Shown here: positions 5,443 through 5,766 of the stretch, in pieces
Position numbering within the stretch: position 1 is the stretch's first letter
How the letters are laid out: each line of letters starts with the position of its first letter
Assembly: GCA_036788095.1 (NCBI GenBank)
Contig: DAIQOA010000253.1
Span: forward strand, 1 to 5,766
DNA from: Anaerohabitans sp036788095
GTDB lineage: Bacteria; Zhuqueibacterota; Zhuqueibacteria; Residuimicrobiales; Residuimicrobiaceae
Reading direction: 5' to 3'
DNA: 5,766 bases
Translations under genes and position numbers: made by a program
The notes under the pieces: model-generated
Told to the model about the DNA's origin: nothing
The model's database searches: none
The model's input: the letters and a program-made list of their open reading frames with translations, nothing else

Positions 5443-5766
5443 GATAAAAGCGCGGATCGACAGTGTGGAGGCGTTGCTGCCGGCCGTGGCTGCGTTGGCC
5501 GATCGAGGTCCTGTGGAGATTGATCAGGAGGATGTGTTTTTCGCCTGTCCTTCCGGACGGCTCAAGCTCCGCCTCTCCTCCGCGGACGAGGCCGAGTTGA
5601 TCTTTTATCTGCGTGCGGATCAGCCGGGACCGAAAGAATCTTTTTACCACATTGCGCGCACCTCCACCCCGGCCACGTTGCACAGGATTCTAGCGCAGGT
5701 CCTGACTGAGACGGGCCGGGTTCGCAAGCACCGGATTGTTTTTTTTTGCGGCGCCACCCGCATCCA
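5426..5766 (+). CDS. CYTH-superfamily protein (CyaB-like, class IV adenylate cyclase family), 3' partial
   Basis: The frame starting at ATG 5426 stays open to the window end (113 residues visible) and has not been closed by a stop. It begins MARNSEIKAR, the typical N-terminus of CyaB-like CYTH proteins, whose charged E-x-K-x-R strand lines the triphosphate tunnel. It continues with QEDVFFACPSGRLKLRL (34-50), ELIFYLRADQPGPKESFY (57-74) and VRKHRIVFFCGATRI at the window edge. CYTH proteins bind nucleotide or inorganic triphosphates with divalent metal; members include class IV adenylate cyclases, thiamine triphosphatases and tripolyphosphatases, and which activity applies here is unknown. The start overlaps the end of the dehydrogenase gene by 17 bp in another frame, which suggests translational coupling. 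The Shine-Dalgarno is weak. A run of nine T (5739-5747) lies inside the gene without breaking the frame. Confidence 0.85.
   Translation, partial: MARNSEIKARIDSVEALLPAVAALADRGPVEIDQEDVFFACPSGRLKLRLSSADEAELIFYLRADQPGPKESFYHIARTSTPATLHRILAQVLTETGRVRKHRIVFFCGATRI

Noticed and set aside
5231..5683. 150-codon open frame on the - strand over the dehydrogenase/CYTH junction
   Set aside because: The + strand here carries clear CYTH motifs starting at 5426, so the antisense frame is a by-product.

Overview
The window is an ordinary-looking chromosomal stretch from a Gram-negative (diderm) bacterium. All five recognisable genes are on the + strand. The first gene ends in an outer-membrane beta-barrel with a C-terminal aromatic residue, which implies an outer membrane. 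The coding DNA looks GC-rich by eye. The promoter resembles the sigma70 consensus and the aldolase has a strong Shine-Dalgarno site, both of which argue against Bacteroidota. A proteobacterium or a deep-branching FCB/KSB1-like lineage would fit, but the lineage is an inference that the window cannot settle.

Layout. Positions 2-1894 hold the 3' part of a patatin-like phospholipase fused to a POTRA-like segment and an Omp85-type barrel (PlpD-like architecture, 5' end missing). Positions 1895-2286 are a non-coding gap. Its first half holds imperfect direct repeats and three related palindromic hairpins, two of which differ by a compensatory base-pair change. Its second half is AT-rich and holds a near-consensus promoter and a strong ribosome binding site for the next gene. 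Positions 2287-3258 encode a class II fructose-bisphosphate aldolase, closed by a textbook intrinsic terminator at 3276-3309, so it is probably transcribed alone. After about 170 bp with no clear signal come a DUF1638 protein (3478-4242), a Gfo/Idh/MocA-family dehydrogenase (4321-5442) and the 5' part of a CYTH-superfamily (CyaB-like) protein (5426 to the window end). The last two overlap by 17 bp. A 9-bp inverted repeat straddles the DUF1638 stop codon.

How they work together. The aldolase is a central glycolysis/gluconeogenesis enzyme. The DUF1638, dehydrogenase and CYTH genes are probably co-transcribed, but their sequences give no common substrate or pathway. No CRISPR array, tRNA, rRNA, transposase or phage gene is visible. 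I see no convincing new multi-gene system. The most unusual items are the hairpin-repeat cluster, the uncharacterised Cys-containing DUF1638 protein in its gene set, and a non-canonical Rossmann loop in the dehydrogenase.
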